In this document: positions 1 through 39,824 of the stretch, piece after piece
How the letters are laid out: each line of letters begins with the position of its first letter
Numbering within the stretch: the stretch's first letter is position 1
Assembly: GCF_000224145.3 (NCBI RefSeq)
Contig: NC_020167.2
Location: 3,773,027-3,837,026 of the forward strand
Length of the DNA stretch: 64,000 nt
Direction of reading: 5' to 3'
From: Ciona intestinalis
Taxonomy: Eukaryota > Chordata > Ascidiacea > Phlebobranchia > Cionidae
Notes under the pieces: generated by a model
What the model saw: the letters and a program-made list of their open reading frames with translations, nothing else
What the model was told of the DNA's origin: nothing
The model's database searches: none
Translations under genes and position numbers: made by a program

Positions 1-418
1 ATTTATTTCACTAATAAATACCAACTGTTGGCCCTCCTGTATTTAATCATTGTGGTGCATAGCTTTATTTAGGTAATCTTAATATTGTCATTCAACGATA
101 AAAATATAAAATAATTGGTGTTCTGTTTTTCTAAATTGTCTCTATTGTCATGTTGTTGATTAATCTTATTGAATTACTTTTTTTGAAGTTATCTGTAAGT
201 GGGTACATAGGATATAACATTAGAATAATAATTTTTATGATCCAAAACTTTTGGTAAACAAAAAATATCGACATAGTTTTATATTCGAATCCTCACGTCT
301 CCAAAACAGGGATGTTAACTGTTCAAAACACGATTAGGAAATTTAGTTGCTAACATTATTTCATCTTACCACACAGTACTATATAATATTTCATCATACA
401 AATAATATTTTATCTCAG
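1..418. other. Intron of the neurobeachin gene
   Basis: AT-rich, no coding exon seen. A degenerate piece of the TAGTAGGG-type MITE (3' end ending in ACACAGTACTATA) lies at about 300-385, just before the acceptor at 417-418. Confidence 0.5.
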
Positions 419-28720
<28,302 letters not shown>

Positions 28721-29083
28721 TTTTCTAACCCGTGGTGCTTGTACATACATGTGGTGCTGCTACTAAACAAAAGCTTTTTGTGCGCGGCGTCGAAAATTTA
28801 TCATCTTAAATTGCACTCGTTGCTATCATTTGGATTATTGTGTTCAAAACACTTTTATTCTTGCTCATTGTGTATCTTGATAATTGAATCATATTATAAG
28901 TGTCATTTGCTTTGGACCAAACTGTTTTGAAACAAAGACCAAATATTTAATCATGCATAGCGGTACTTGATATTTGCAGCTTTTTTCTTCTAATTATCAG
29001 TGTGCGTCCTGTAAGCTTTAACCAAGTAAACTATACTATTACTACAATATATATATATGTGTACGATATAGATTTATTGCAAT

Positions 29084-29089
29084 AATAAA
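29084..29089 (+). terminator. Candidate polyadenylation signal of the neurobeachin gene
   Basis: An AATAAA hexamer lies about 365 bp after the stop codon, in an AT-rich stretch following a TATATATATA run. It is the clearest canonical signal in the 3' flank before the SINE at 29141. The 3' end is not proven by sequence alone. Confidence 0.5.
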
Positions 29090-29140
29090 ATAATTACTTT
29101 ACTTTGGGGTGTACATTTATAAAAAAACATCTTGATTTCC

Positions 29141-29430
29141 GGGGCCTTGGCAAAATGGTTAGCGCACCTGCCTATAACCCAGAGGTAATGAGTTAAAGGC
29201 TTGTCACTGCTACCATTGGGCAACACCCTTGACGACAATTGCTCCAATCCAGTGGTCACTAATGGGTCGTCCAAATTATCCGCTACACATAAAAAAGTGA
29301 AAAAAAAGCACTTGCAAAGTAACATTCATGGTAACTCTTAGGTGGCATGAGGTGTATGAACACCCGTGTTATAATAATGACTGTCATTTTCTGGCCACGC
29401 TAGAATAAAGTAAGTTACATTCATTCATTT
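29141..29430 (+). mobile_element. tRNA-derived SINE, plus orientation
   Basis: The head has a tRNA-like A-box (TGGTTAGCGCACC) and a weak B-box region. A body follows that contains CAATTGCTCCAATCCAGTGG and ends TAAGTTACATTCATTCATT. The same body and tail occur in reverse at 32488-32775. It is in the 3' flank of the neurobeachin gene. Confidence 0.7.
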
Positions 29431-29734
29431 GTCTTTCGTCCACCTCTAGTATAAATAAATATTTGTTTGGTGTTTAGGTAGTCGTTTATCCGAAAAATGG
29501 CAAAATTAGTCTAAAATCTGACTGAAACCAAACAGGAAACATAAAAAACTTGGACTGGAGCTTGAACAAAACATAAAAAAGTGGGTCTTATCTCCAACAG
29601 AATTTCTTTTTTGCAACAGACATGTTTTTTTGTCTGCCTGGAAAATCGTTTATCTTTATTAACTAAAAAAAACAAAAAAAAAATTGTCTGCAAGCATGGA
29701 CAAAATCTGGATTTTTTTTATATTTTTTGGTTTT

Positions 29735-29887
29735 GCTGATAATTTGGACAACCCAATAGTGAACACTGCTTGGTTGAAGCAATTACTGTTAAGTGTCTTA
29801 CCCACACATACGCCCACAATGGTAGCAACGACAAGCCATGAGCCCATTACCTCTGGGTTAGAGGCAGGCTAACAAACTACAGCGCCG
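29735..29887 (-). mobile_element. tRNA-derived SINE, minus orientation, head part only
   Basis: The reverse complement reads GGCGC..., a tRNA-like promoter region, and the ACTTAAC...CAATTGCTTCAACC body shared with the other copies. The tail is lacking. About 300 bp from an oppositely oriented copy. Confidence 0.6.
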
Positions 29888-30202
29888 TTGTGTCTAAAAA
29901 TATCAAAGGACTTTTTGTTTGTAATGACAATTTCTTACAAAAACATTTTTTTATCTGTAACAAACATATTCTGTCGACAGGGAATTTTTTACAACATTTT
30001 TTTGTCTGCAACCGCCAAATATTTTTGACTGCACTAGCTGTTTTTTATTTACATGGAACATACTTTTCTGCAACTGACATTTCCTGTTTAGACAGATTTT
30101 TTAAACTGGGTTTTCAGATTTTATTGAATAAATTTATATCAACAAGATGAATCAAATAAGGTTGGGAGACACATAAATCATAAAAATAGTTTTACACAAT
30201 TT

Positions 30203-30345
30203 ATTCGAGAGTTTAAATTCGGAACTCAGTCTACTGCATTTGAAAAGAGAAAAATATGATCCACAGATGTTTTATATGAGAACTTTAAATTCGGAGCTTA
30301 ATTTACTGCGTTTTAAAAAAGAAAAAATATGATTTACAGATGTTG
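30203..30345. repeat. Two-copy imperfect tandem repeat, about 75 bp unit
   Basis: TTTAAATTCGGAACTCAGT...CTACTGCATTTGAAAA...GATCCACAGATGTT is followed by TTTAAATTCGGAGCTTAAT...TTACTGCGTTTTAAAA...GATTTACAGATGTT. It lies just downstream of the SRD5A3-like gene's stop codon, so possibly in its 3' UTR. Confidence 0.65.
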
Positions 30346-30551
30346 AATGCAATACCATATGTTCGAGGCAAAATAAGCAAATTGAAAAAGGTAAAACAAA
30401 GTTTCACAGATTAAAAGCAAACATTGTTTATAAGAGTTTGGAAAATTTGGGTTGGCAGTTTATATCTTTAGTAATCTGTGTGGTATGTAACAAAAAAACA
30501 GTATGTACACTTTCAAATTTAAAATCTTTCAAATAAACAATCTTTCAAAGC

Positions 30552-33278
30552 TTAAAGCAGGTAGGGTATAAGTGCTTTTCTTTGGGGCGGGTAGTTAGGA
30601 AAACTTTCTTTGTACCATTTGTGGCTGTCCAAAGCCAAGTTACAGTGAATAATAAAGTTGTAAATTAGGATCAGCATAAACGATTTGCACATGTGACCAA
30701 CGACAAGATAAATGGAAATATAAATTAGAAGCTCTGCGAAGTAGTGGGGACAAGATACAAGGTAAAATAAACCACCCTGAGGTATTCCATGAGAGTTCGG
30801 TTTCACTCCACCTGTGTTGTCAAGATGTGAGAATAATTGGAAATAACCAAACATAAGAGCAGCCATGAATAAAATTGTTGCAACATTCAAAATGATATTA
30901 ACAAGCTATGTTGGCTTAGTGATTTCAATGGATGATTTTGATATATGATACTGGATTGGAGTTCAATTCTATGTATTATTGTATTAATGTTTGTGGTCAA
31001 CTACCTAAAAAAGCATCATATGTGCAAATCAATGTACAAAACCACTGTTTCTGTTTTGCAATGCGATGGTAATGTTATTGTTCCCGTAGCTCTCCTGACA
31101 ACCAAAAAATAAAAAAAACAAAGAAAATTTATAAAACATGTAGAAAATTTGAGACTTTAACTGATTACAAAAAGTTCACGATTTAAATTTTACCTTTTTT
31201 TCTTAAATTAGCAAAGATCTGATGACTTTGATGGTGTATCATTGTAGCAGCGATGAAAAGTAGAATTCCAAAGCAGTGTTTCCAGGTCAAATATCCTACT
31301 GACAGATGATATATTGGGAAACACTCTGACACCACGGTTGCTGTCTGTAATAATTTTGTTTATAAAATTTAATAAAAAAATGCCTTATTTCTAAAAATCT
31401 GAATAGTTTACATAAGGTTTTTGCATTATATTCCACAAATGAAAAATATTAGATCAGCAATTGTAGTCGTTGATGTGTTAACATGGTAGGTTAGTCATAT
31501 TCCAAATTTTTTAAATTTTTTTACTATAAATTTAATATCGCTTTTGTACCACTATCATACGTGGAACAATTCATTGTGTGATTATGCCCTGTTACAACTT
31601 CCACCCTCGTGCATTTTACAAATTATCCATTTATTTAAAGTAATAAGACAGTTTAATATGTGACATACAATTTTGGATGAATGTTGACAACAATTCTCAG
31701 AATTTTCGCCACTTTTAATGAGACAAACACAGAAAATTCATTGAATCTGATAATTAGGAAAGAGGGAAATATATTCACTATTAACTTACCACAAATGGAT
31801 AATACAACAGGCCCCATATGTAGTGCACAAACATTAGCTTTGCAGTTTTTGAGAACATGCTCACGTATAAACATTCATACAAACGACGGAGTGATTGAAT
31901 TGTCAGCAGTAATACAGCAATAACCAGCGATAATCTGTCACCTGAAGTTAAAAAGGGCAATACAGATTATTGTGTATGATGTTCACTTAGCTTGGCTGTC
32001 ATAAAGGTGTATAATATGCAACAATTTTGTTATAACCAGAGCACAATGGGTTTCCCTGATGCTGCAAAATCTTCACATAATAGTCAGGGGTGTACTTGAC
32101 AGTGCCAAATAACACTTAACAGTTATTGCTTTAACCGAGTGATTACTAATGGCAGTGATTACTAAGTCATATGAATAGACAAAAACAATAACCCAGAAAA
32201 GTGTATACTTTCCCTAAGAAAGCAATTTCACCTGTTGGGGTTACAGAAGCATGAATATTCATCCAAGAGAAAAGAGACATGTAAAATAATGAACCTGTAC
32301 AGCCAGCAATGATAGAAACCAGGGAAATCAGATTGAAACTTGAAGCCACTACATAGAAATGTGTAAACCATCTGCAAAAATCATTGTTAACATTCCCACT
32401 AACAACATGTTTTCTATTATAACCAATTTTACAATAATTTTTATCAGTAGGAACTTCTGCCAGCTAAAAATCACATCTAGATGAACTGAATGAATGTAAC
32501 TTACTTTATCCTCGCGTGGCCGGAAAACGACCGTCGTTATCACACGGGTTTAGCGCCTTGTGCCAGCTTACGAGTTACCATGTATGTTACTTTGTGGGTG
32601 ATTTTTTTTTTGTTGAATTTTCCATTTTTTTATGTATGGCTGATAATGGGTTGGAGCAATTGTCGTTAAGTGTCTTGCTCAAGGACACACACCCCCACAA
32701 TGGTAGCAGCGACAAGCCTTGAACCCATTACCTAATGGTTACAGGCGGGCGCACTAACCACTACGCCACGGCGCCGGACGACTATTGGTAATTATAATTA
32801 TTTGGACCACTATAATATTGCAATTTTACCAATTATAAAATCAAGATTTTGGAAATGCTCCTGTGGTATAAAACTAAATTTAAGTTTTATTGTCAGTGTT
32901 GTTTTATCTTCAATATGGAGTGATTTTATCATGGTAAAATTTATCTTTTGTACTAGAAAACAGTTTTAAATTTTAATTATGTCTGATGGCAATGGAAGGA
33001 GAGAGCAATTATTATAAATATTTTAATGTTTTAAATACATAAACCATATTTAAACCAGGGGTGAAATAAAATAATGCTTACCGCTTTGGTATGTCAAAAT
33101 CAACATGTATAGATTTAGCTTTCCCATACTGTGCTAGAAATTGCGAAACTTTGCTTTTGATTGCTAATACGTGGTTTAACACTAATGTCGTGAAGAATAT
33201 TGCAGATATCACCACCCAAAAGCAGTTCATTACTGTTACAGGAAAGCCAAGGACATAACTATAGTTGACATACAACAT
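30552..33278 (-). CDS. srd5a3: SRD5A3-like polyprenol reductase / steroid 5-alpha-reductase family
   Basis: Minus-strand exons 33082-33278, 32232-32371, 31790-31941, 31194-31344, 30552-30811. They total 900 nt, 299 aa plus stop, against 318 aa in human SRD5A3, with all phases consistent. Conserved points: QYGKAKS and DIPKRWFTHFY at the N-terminal loop; SLRRLYECLYVSMFSK in the third exon (human SLRRLFECLYVSVFSN); TMIHHQSHQIFANLRK; and the C-terminal HGIPQGGLFYLVSCPHYFAE with YPPQRKALIPYLL. SRD5A3 reduces polyprenol in the dolichol pathway in the ER membrane, supporting N-glycosylation. Several hydrophobic segments fit a polytopic membrane enzyme. SRD5A1/2-type steroid reductases are less likely, because the motif spacing and the HxIPxG context fit SRD5A3 better. 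Confidence 0.9.
32488..32775 (-). mobile_element. tRNA-derived SINE, best-preserved copy
   Basis: The reverse complement begins GGCGCCGTGGCGTAGTGGTT (A-box) with B-box GGGTTCAAGGC. It then carries CCTTGAGCAAGACACTTAAC and ends GTTACATTCATTCAG. It lies in intron 1 of the SRD5A3-like gene, in the same orientation as the gene. Confidence 0.75.
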
Positions 33279-35051
33279 CTTACACTTCTACTATGCCCTT
33301 ATCAACTGTAATGTAAAAAGGAAGTTACAGATAGCACAAAAATAATTAGATCCAAAGAATAGGGTAATTTACAAATTACATTTACAAACAGTGGAAATTA
33401 CAAAAAAATCGATGAAAAAATATTAAAGAACAATTAGAATATATAATTTAAATAAAGTGTGTAATTTTTTGGGTTTGTGAAGCACGTGCGAGCACACATT
33501 GCCATGTTAGCTTGCACAAATATGTTATACAGCAAGACCCATGTTTGACAGTGCAGACATGAGATGAGGTTGAAGAGTCCTCATTGAGGAATACCATGCG
33601 CATTTTTTTCAGATTCTGTAAATAATTTGAAGATCAATTTACAGAAAAATTAAACAAAAACTGATATAGATCACATAATTCAGTAAATGGTACAAAGAAA
33701 TTCTACAATATGTGAATGGATAATTTTATTGTTTTAATATTTCCTGGGACTGTATATTTTTAAACACTCATAAAACACTTTTAAAACATTATCCTTAAAA
33801 CAACTCTTAGAATTTTTTTTATAAATAAACTAAAAAATGTTGTTTTATCAACTAACCTCTTTGGAACACTAAACCTCCCGACTGTTGTACTTACTTGTTC
33901 ATACTTTACTATGCAGTTCACGTACGTTGTGGCCAAAATTGGACTTATAGTTGCCTATAACACACTTATGGAATTATTACCCCAATTATATGGTATAATG
34001 ATCAGGTACTATATTGCACTGGTAATTTTTTTGCCTGGTATCACAGATTTAACCAATTGAACAAAGTTTACGCTCATTTAAAGCACTGTAAAAGCATAAG
34101 CATAACTAAATAAGTGTTTTAAATATTTTTCTTGAAGTAAAAAATAATTTATACCTAAGAGTGTAATGTTTATTATCATAGATAAATAACAAAGAAACTG
34201 GCATATCACCTTTGTGTTCTAACGGTATACCAGTCAATCAGATGGTTCAAAACTTAAAAACAGCTTTAAAGTTTTATAATACAACAAATTCTTTATATAT
34301 AAATAATAACTATATAAAAAATAAATCTTAACCCCCAATCTTTACCCAAGGCTAACCAGAACCAGCAACTCTTAGTGTACTGTACATATTGGCAAACATC
34401 TGTATTATTGTCTGTATTAACTACAAGAACGTGGGTAGACAGTACTAATACCAGGAAATGATTGATCAATTATCACCACTGATGTTAAAGAGAACCACTC
34501 TAAACCGGAAATACTATTTTAAGAACAATGTGATTACAACATTGACAACAGCACAGGCAGAACCTAACATTCAAATAGGCATTCTTTTTATTATCAAAAT
34601 TTTATATTTCACATTGAGAAGTATTATGCAAACACGAAGTACTAATTTTCTTAACTCAGTATAGTAGGGTGGGGAAAGAAGGGGCACATTTATTTTCTCA
34701 TCCCATTTGGTAGTAAACAAAGAACATTTAAAGAATTCTTAAACCGTGTGCTCACAACTTTCATAGACCATTGTTAAATATTTAAAACATGATTGGGATA
34801 TTTGGATATTATGTGCTAAAGGTGTCCCATTTTTCCCAACCCTACTAAATATTGTAACTTGCAATGAATATTCGACACATGGAAATAATGCTGTTTAAAA
34901 TGTATTAAAATCTGCATGAAACTTGCACAGTAAAGGTATAATATAGTACATCTTTAAAGCAGCATAAAATCGCGGCCAAAAGTAATCGAACAGAAGTGCA
35001 GGTAGAATTAAAACATTCCTAAAAAAAGGTTCAAAACTTTAAAATATCTTG
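33279..35051. other. Intergenic region upstream of the SRD5A3-like gene and downstream of the lipase gene
   Basis: No coding exon supported. It holds the 34661-34848 MITE. The promoter of the SRD5A3-like gene should lie in the first few hundred bases, but no clear element is visible. Confidence 0.5.
34661..34848. mobile_element. TAGTAGGG-type MITE, intergenic copy
   Basis: Starts ATAGTAGGGTGGGGAAAGAA and ends TTTTTCCCAACCCTACTA. The outer TAGTAGGG is perfectly inverted at the other end. The internal block GTTAAATATTTAAAACATGA matches the 11551 copy. It lies between the lipase 3' end and the SRD5A3 5' end. Confidence 0.75.
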
Positions 35052-38000
35052 CTACAACTCGTCCACGTTGTGAGTAACTCCTTCATTCTCACTAATGATG
35101 GCGGATATCTTTTTGTAAATAAAACCAGCATTTTTTCCCCACAGAAAATCCAAGTGGTCCCAGTCATCAAGCTGCATTTAAAGAAGGGTGTTTTATTAGT
35201 AAATATGTAGGATTTATACAAGCTTGATCAAATGCATTTAGTTTGTACAACATGCAGAAATATATATTTTTTTTAAATTACAGTGAAATACTGAAAACAC
35301 AAGAATTGTTTTGTTAAATAAAGTGAAATTTGGAAAAATTTTAAAAACTTGACATAAACTTAATAACATTAAAGCTAAAAAATGAAACATAATCTAATTA
35401 GTTGCAAATTTATAAAATACATCTTTTACCACTTTGTAGTAAAAAAGGCTGTTTAATTTCTGTGACAGTAGCCTGTTGTCATCAGGATGAGCCAATTGAT
35501 CAAGATGACCAACAAACAACGCAATTGGTGTTTTTATTTTGCACACATCGTATTCTGGTGGTGTTTCTTGGCCGTATGCATCCAGATTTTCCTTTACTAG
35601 AAACAAAAAAAATCCAACAATAGATAATAGAGGTATTTTTTAAGCCGGGGGGGGAGGGGGTTGTAAGACTCAGAGGGGGAGGGGACCGTGGATTTGCTGA
35701 TTTTTAGATTTAAAAATGGTGTCACATGTTATTTTTGGACTGCCACGTGTTATTTTTGGACTGTCCATGTCAATTATTACAAACACTACAAACATTTTAT
35801 CATATTTGTATGAAATTGCTGTGTTTGATTATGAGTTGTTGCTAGACAGCATGTTGTGGCAGTAAAAATAATCCACTATCCTGGTTTCTTGCAAAATTTT
35901 GTGAGTAAGGTGTTTTTATCTCTTTGGTCACATTCTTCTGTTACTAGTAATGTTTTCATTTAACAAAAATTAATTTAACGAGGTTGCAAGTTTTGTTTTA
36001 ACCTTCGATGAAAGGCGTGCTTCAAAGAGTTTAAAAACCCCTGTACTCAATATGAATTGCAATATCATATGCTTTTTTTACCGAAAATCTTCAAATACTT
36101 ACCGGACCAATAATCCCACTTCTGCATTTTTCCCGATTCAATCATCTGTGATAAATGCAGAAGATTTTGAAGAGAAGTTCCACCAGGTGTGTGAGACAAA
36201 TACACTGGTAGTCTGTCTTTATAGTAATGTTCCAAGTGTACACCACACAGATACATCATCAAATTGTTGCCTTGATAAGCAATTTGGTTCCCTAACGAAT
36301 CACTGGTCTGCTCTTTTTGCATTCTGTATAAAAATATTGTAAGATAAGGAAGATTGAGAGAGCAATGTGTTATTACTTGTGCAATTTTGCACTGATCCAT
36401 TGAGAAAGCGCCTTTTTTGGAAGGACCTCAGTTCCGCCAAACATTGACATTCCAAGAAAAGCAGGTCGGTTGAGGTACACAAGTGACTTTATTGGACTGG
36501 TCAGGTTTGCCAAGCTTGTGACAGGACCAAGTGCAAAAAGCATTTTAATTTTTTGATTGAACTCTGTGTTTTCCGCAAGGCGAGCAAATGCCACCAAGGT
36601 ACCCTGTGAATGGCCAATGTAATACAAATTGTTGTGGCCAGACACTTGCAATGCTTTGTCAACCATTGAAGGAATGTCATGTTCCGACATGTGTTGCCAT
36701 GAAAACCTCCAGTACTTTTCTGAAGTATCAGCGTTAAGAGTGGTATGGGCACGAGAATAAGTGCTACCCCTGACATTACCCAACCAAACGTCACAGCCAA
36801 GATCAGCGAGAACATATGACAAGCTTCTTTCACCAGGTCCATTAGCGACCCAGCATGAAGAATCAGCAAGCAAACCGTGTTGCATAAAAACAACAGAACG
36901 TTTTTGCCGAAAACGACCTCTCCCTTTTCGACCGATATCTGAAACTCCATGTGGTATCCTATGCATAGTGAGAATGTAGCCGTCTTCTGTCTCAACAGTG
37001 TGCTCTTCACATGGGTAGCCAGCATGCCTAATCATTTCAGGCTTCAAATAAAGGTATGTGATTTAATACGTTTAAAAGACAAATAAAAGCATATTATACT
37101 AACAGTGGTCATTTTACATTCGGGTGGAATTTCTTCATCATCTTTGTTTGTAGTAGTGATAGTATCAGTTTCATTAGTTGGAGGCAGCATTTTCGTTATA
37201 AATGCATCCCAGTTCCACTCTGGCATGTTGCTTGGATCAATACCAAGCGATGATAAATCTGGAAGTCCTTCTTGAAAACTGTTCAGCCACTAAAAAGGGA
37301 AAATGATGAGATGTAAAAAAAATAATTTAACAATGGAAATTACTCTGGCTGCTTCAGTATCCACATTGTTCATATTCTCCTTTCCAATGATGTTTTCAAA
37401 AAAACCTTTAAGTTTCTCGTTGGTTGTTTGCATTATTTGATCTGTTGGATGTAGTTGTACAGATGGTGCCAATGTAGTTTTTAGGTAAGCACTGGTAGTA
37501 ACTCTACGAATGCCACTGAACCAACGCATGTTGCGATGATGTGCTGTGCGACTGGCTAACGAAGTACAAACTAACTGCAAACTTTCTATAACAGGACCAA
37601 GCAGTTTCAATGCTACACCTTTCATACTAATAATTTTAATAAAATCATTTGAATTTGGGGTGAGTTTCCTAGCTTTTTATTATGACCTGTTGCTAAAAAC
37701 AGTCTGAAAGAAATCAAGACTTTTAACATACAGTTTAGTACAATAAATACATAAGGCTACAGAAGTAAACAAATCTTATTCTTAAAAAATATGCTTATAG
37801 GGCTGCTAATAATTATTGGTGCTAGTGAAGAATCCTCCCCTACCTTTATTTCCACTAACCCCTAATATAAACACTAAACCCCTAAAAAGGGCCCTAACCA
37901 GTAACCATCAGTCATCACGTTTTTAACCATGAAGCCCTAACCACCAACCAATAACACTTTCCACCAGCCTATTCTGCTATGTACCGGAGGATTCTTCACT

Positions 38001-38373
38001 AGTGCCTAATTATTTAACAGATAACATTATTAGCTAATAACTTCTTTAATTTAGCACTTGCCTTGGGATAAGAATAGCATGTATATAGGCTAAAATATGC
38101 TATTTAAAAATCAAGTAGAGCTTTAACATTCTATAGGTATACGTAAATACAAAATAACTAAAAATCAACTTTTCTGTTACCTTCGCTTGTAGTAGGTTTG
38201 GCTTCAGAATTCTGTTCACTGAATAAATTTGAATAAGCTTCACTGAAAACTTGATACCAATCTGTGCTTTCCAATGGTTTGGGTTCGACACTTGATGCTA
38301 CGTCAGAAAATAACAACCATCCAAAAACTAAAGCTTTCACGAATTGCTTTAACCGTTTAGAGAAAAGTGGCAT
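35052..38373 (-). CDS. Acid lipase family (LIPA/lipase F-like) alpha/beta-hydrolase with long N-terminal extension
   Basis: Minus-strand exons 38181-38373, 37344-37618, 37104-37289, 36377-37041, 36103-36323, 35430-35596, 35052-35171. They total 1827 nt, 608 aa plus stop. Exon 1 encodes a hydrophobic leader (FVKALVFGWLLFSDVAS). The lipase domain begins near residue 219 with PEMIRHAGYPCEEHTVETED and GYILTMHRIP, followed by MQHGLLADSSCWV as oxyanion region. The nucleophile elbow GHSQG has its Ser near residue 363. The acid loop is GHLDQLAHPDDN (about 546) and the catalytic His lies in HLDFLWG (about 575). Typical family members are about 400 aa; the 218 residues before the domain are unrecognised and include a Thr/Asp/Glu-rich stretch. 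The acceptor of exon 2 (after 37619) is weak. Exons 1 to 3 are supported by phase only, so the extension is less certain than the hydrolase. Confidence 0.88.
37822..38007. mobile_element. hAT-like MITE with CTAGTGAAGAATCCTCC ends, copy 1
   Basis: The left end GTGCTAGTGAAGAATCCTCC and right end GGAGGATTCTTCACTAGTGC are inverted. Both sides are flanked by TAATTATT, an 8-bp direct repeat. The interior is rich in CCCTAA/ACCA simple motifs. It lies in intron 1 of the lipase gene. Confidence 0.75.
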
Positions 38374-39025
38374 TTTTTCTACTCAAAACGGAAAGTCAAA
38401 ATCTGCATGATGGATGACTAAGTGAAAACATCGTGAATTATTTCATCCCTTTACCAAAATGAACATAAATTGCTGCTGGACAACGTAGCAACAGTAAATG
38501 TTAGTTAATGGTGGTCAAAATGCATTCAGCTGGCTGTCTGAAATCTAAACTCACAACAAACTGACTTTGCGAAAGCAATTGACCTTTGAGACTTACATGC
38601 GTTGAGACACGAAGAGAAGGCTACGACGTCGTAGCTTAACAAAAAGAGAAAAGTGTATTCAAAGTTGTAGGAATTTTTGCATATCGTAACGTTTTGTTCA
38701 TCCAAAGAGATTAAAACCATGAATAATCTGTGCCAGGAGGAACCGACGAGATCATATTCCATCATATCATGCACCATTATCGAGGCTCGAAACCTCTTTG
38801 GTCTATCTATATCTATAACCTAACTTTCTTCTGTTTATAATCCAACACATTAAACGAGTCCGTATATAAACATGTTAACGGGCTCTGCATAACACCACAC
38901 AAACATTATAACAAATTAAACTTAAGTTTGTATAACTTCCACAACTAAGGAAGCTTTCACAAAAAATGCAGCGACAATTTAAAGCACTATAGGTTAATAT
39001 GTTTGTAACAGTAGAATTTGACACT
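38374..39025. other. Upstream flank of the lipase gene
   Basis: No gene accepted here. It is the expected promoter and 5' UTR of the minus-strand lipase. An 83-codon minus frame at 38526-38777 lacks coding character. Confidence 0.4.
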
Positions 39026-39427
39026 TCAGGATTTTACAAAAACCAGTTGCTCGCTGTCGGAACGAACTGTTGTGAGTTTGTATCTGTATCCCTTTTCTTC
39101 AAGTCGTCCAATTATTTGACTTGTTAATACCAAATGCTTGGTGATAGAGTACTGCCACTTTTCGTATAAAAATGTGTAATGGTATTGTTTTGCGTTGAAC
39201 GAGTCGAGCGTATATCCTGCTTTATCCATTGAAATCCTTATGACGTCATCGAGATGCTGAAAGTTTGTATCGCTGGCTGCGGCCACAGCTAAAAGCTTTT
39301 CTTGTTGTTCCGCAGTAAATATTACCACAGTAATACATGCCATTATAACACCACACAGCCGTTTACACTGTTTAAAATATGTTGATTTAAAACTGAACTG
39401 ACGTTTCTCAATATTACATCCAATCAT
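39026..39427 (-). CDS. Unrecognised single-exon reading frame
   Basis: A 133-codon frame with balanced amino-acid composition. An internal Met at residue 29 starts MACITVVIFTAEQQ, so the first 28 residues may be untranslated. The C-terminal 90 residues read like a small folded domain (QHLDDVIRISMDKAGYTLDS, TSQIIGRLEEKGYRYKL). I do not recognise a family. It faces away from the plus-strand receptor gene starting at 39825, so the 0.4-kb gap between them would be a shared promoter. It could also be an exon of a larger gene or a chance frame. Confidence 0.45.
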   Translation of the reverse strand: MIGCNIEKRQFSFKSTYFKQCKRLCGVIMACITVVIFTAEQQEKLLAVAAASDTNFQHLDDVIRISMDKAGYTLDSFNAKQYHYTFLYEKWQYSITKHLVLTSQIIGRLEEKGYRYKLTTVRSDSEQLVFVKS

Positions 39428-39824
39428 TTACTTACATTACACAGTTAGTATCTTCCTTAATATATAGAATGACTTGGCCCTCGGCGTGTACAGGTAAACC
39501 GCATATGCTTCAAGCTTCTGCGTCGAACTGTTTTATATCGCCCACGTACAGAGCTTCCCTATATTGCGCGGCTACAGGAAGCATTTCACCGGACCGCCGT
39601 CACTTGTGACTATAATTGATTTCGATATATAGAAATATGACGCCGTGTGATGCGTAATATAACGTGTAACCGTATTACAAAACCACATACGCCAATCGCA
39701 TATTATACTTGCCTCATTTTTATGAATGCAGTATCACGAAATTATGACGTAACAATATATTATCCGTAACCTAAATTTGTAAATAATTTGTATAAGCATA
39801 AAAGTAAACATAAAGAAAGTCAAA
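39428..39824. promoter_or_regulatory. Divergent intergenic space upstream of the plus-strand receptor
   Basis: 397 bp between the minus-strand unrecognised frame and the receptor start at 39825. Contains TATATAGA-like sequences near 39460 and 39636. If both flanking frames are genes, this is a shared bidirectional promoter. Confidence 0.35.

Larger units (their letters stand above)
29090..30551. other. Intergenic region between convergent neurobeachin and SRD5A3-like genes
   Basis: No gene seen. It contains two oppositely oriented SINE copies and a stretch (about 29590-30110) where TTTTTTGTCTGCAAC-like words recur in both orientations. The 30203-30345 repeat may belong to the SRD5A3 3' UTR. 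Confidence 0.5.

Noticed and set aside
31681..31923. 80-codon plus-strand frame
   Set aside because: Exact antisense of the SRD5A3-like exon at 31790-31941, which has clear homology and phase.
36501..37025. 174-codon minus frame overlapping the main lipase exon
   Set aside because: Out-of-frame shadow of the 36377-37041 exon, which carries the GHSQG motif.
38526..38777. 83-codon minus-strand frame upstream of the lipase
   Set aside because: No domain, no splice connection in phase to the lipase signal-peptide exon, and unbiased codon use.
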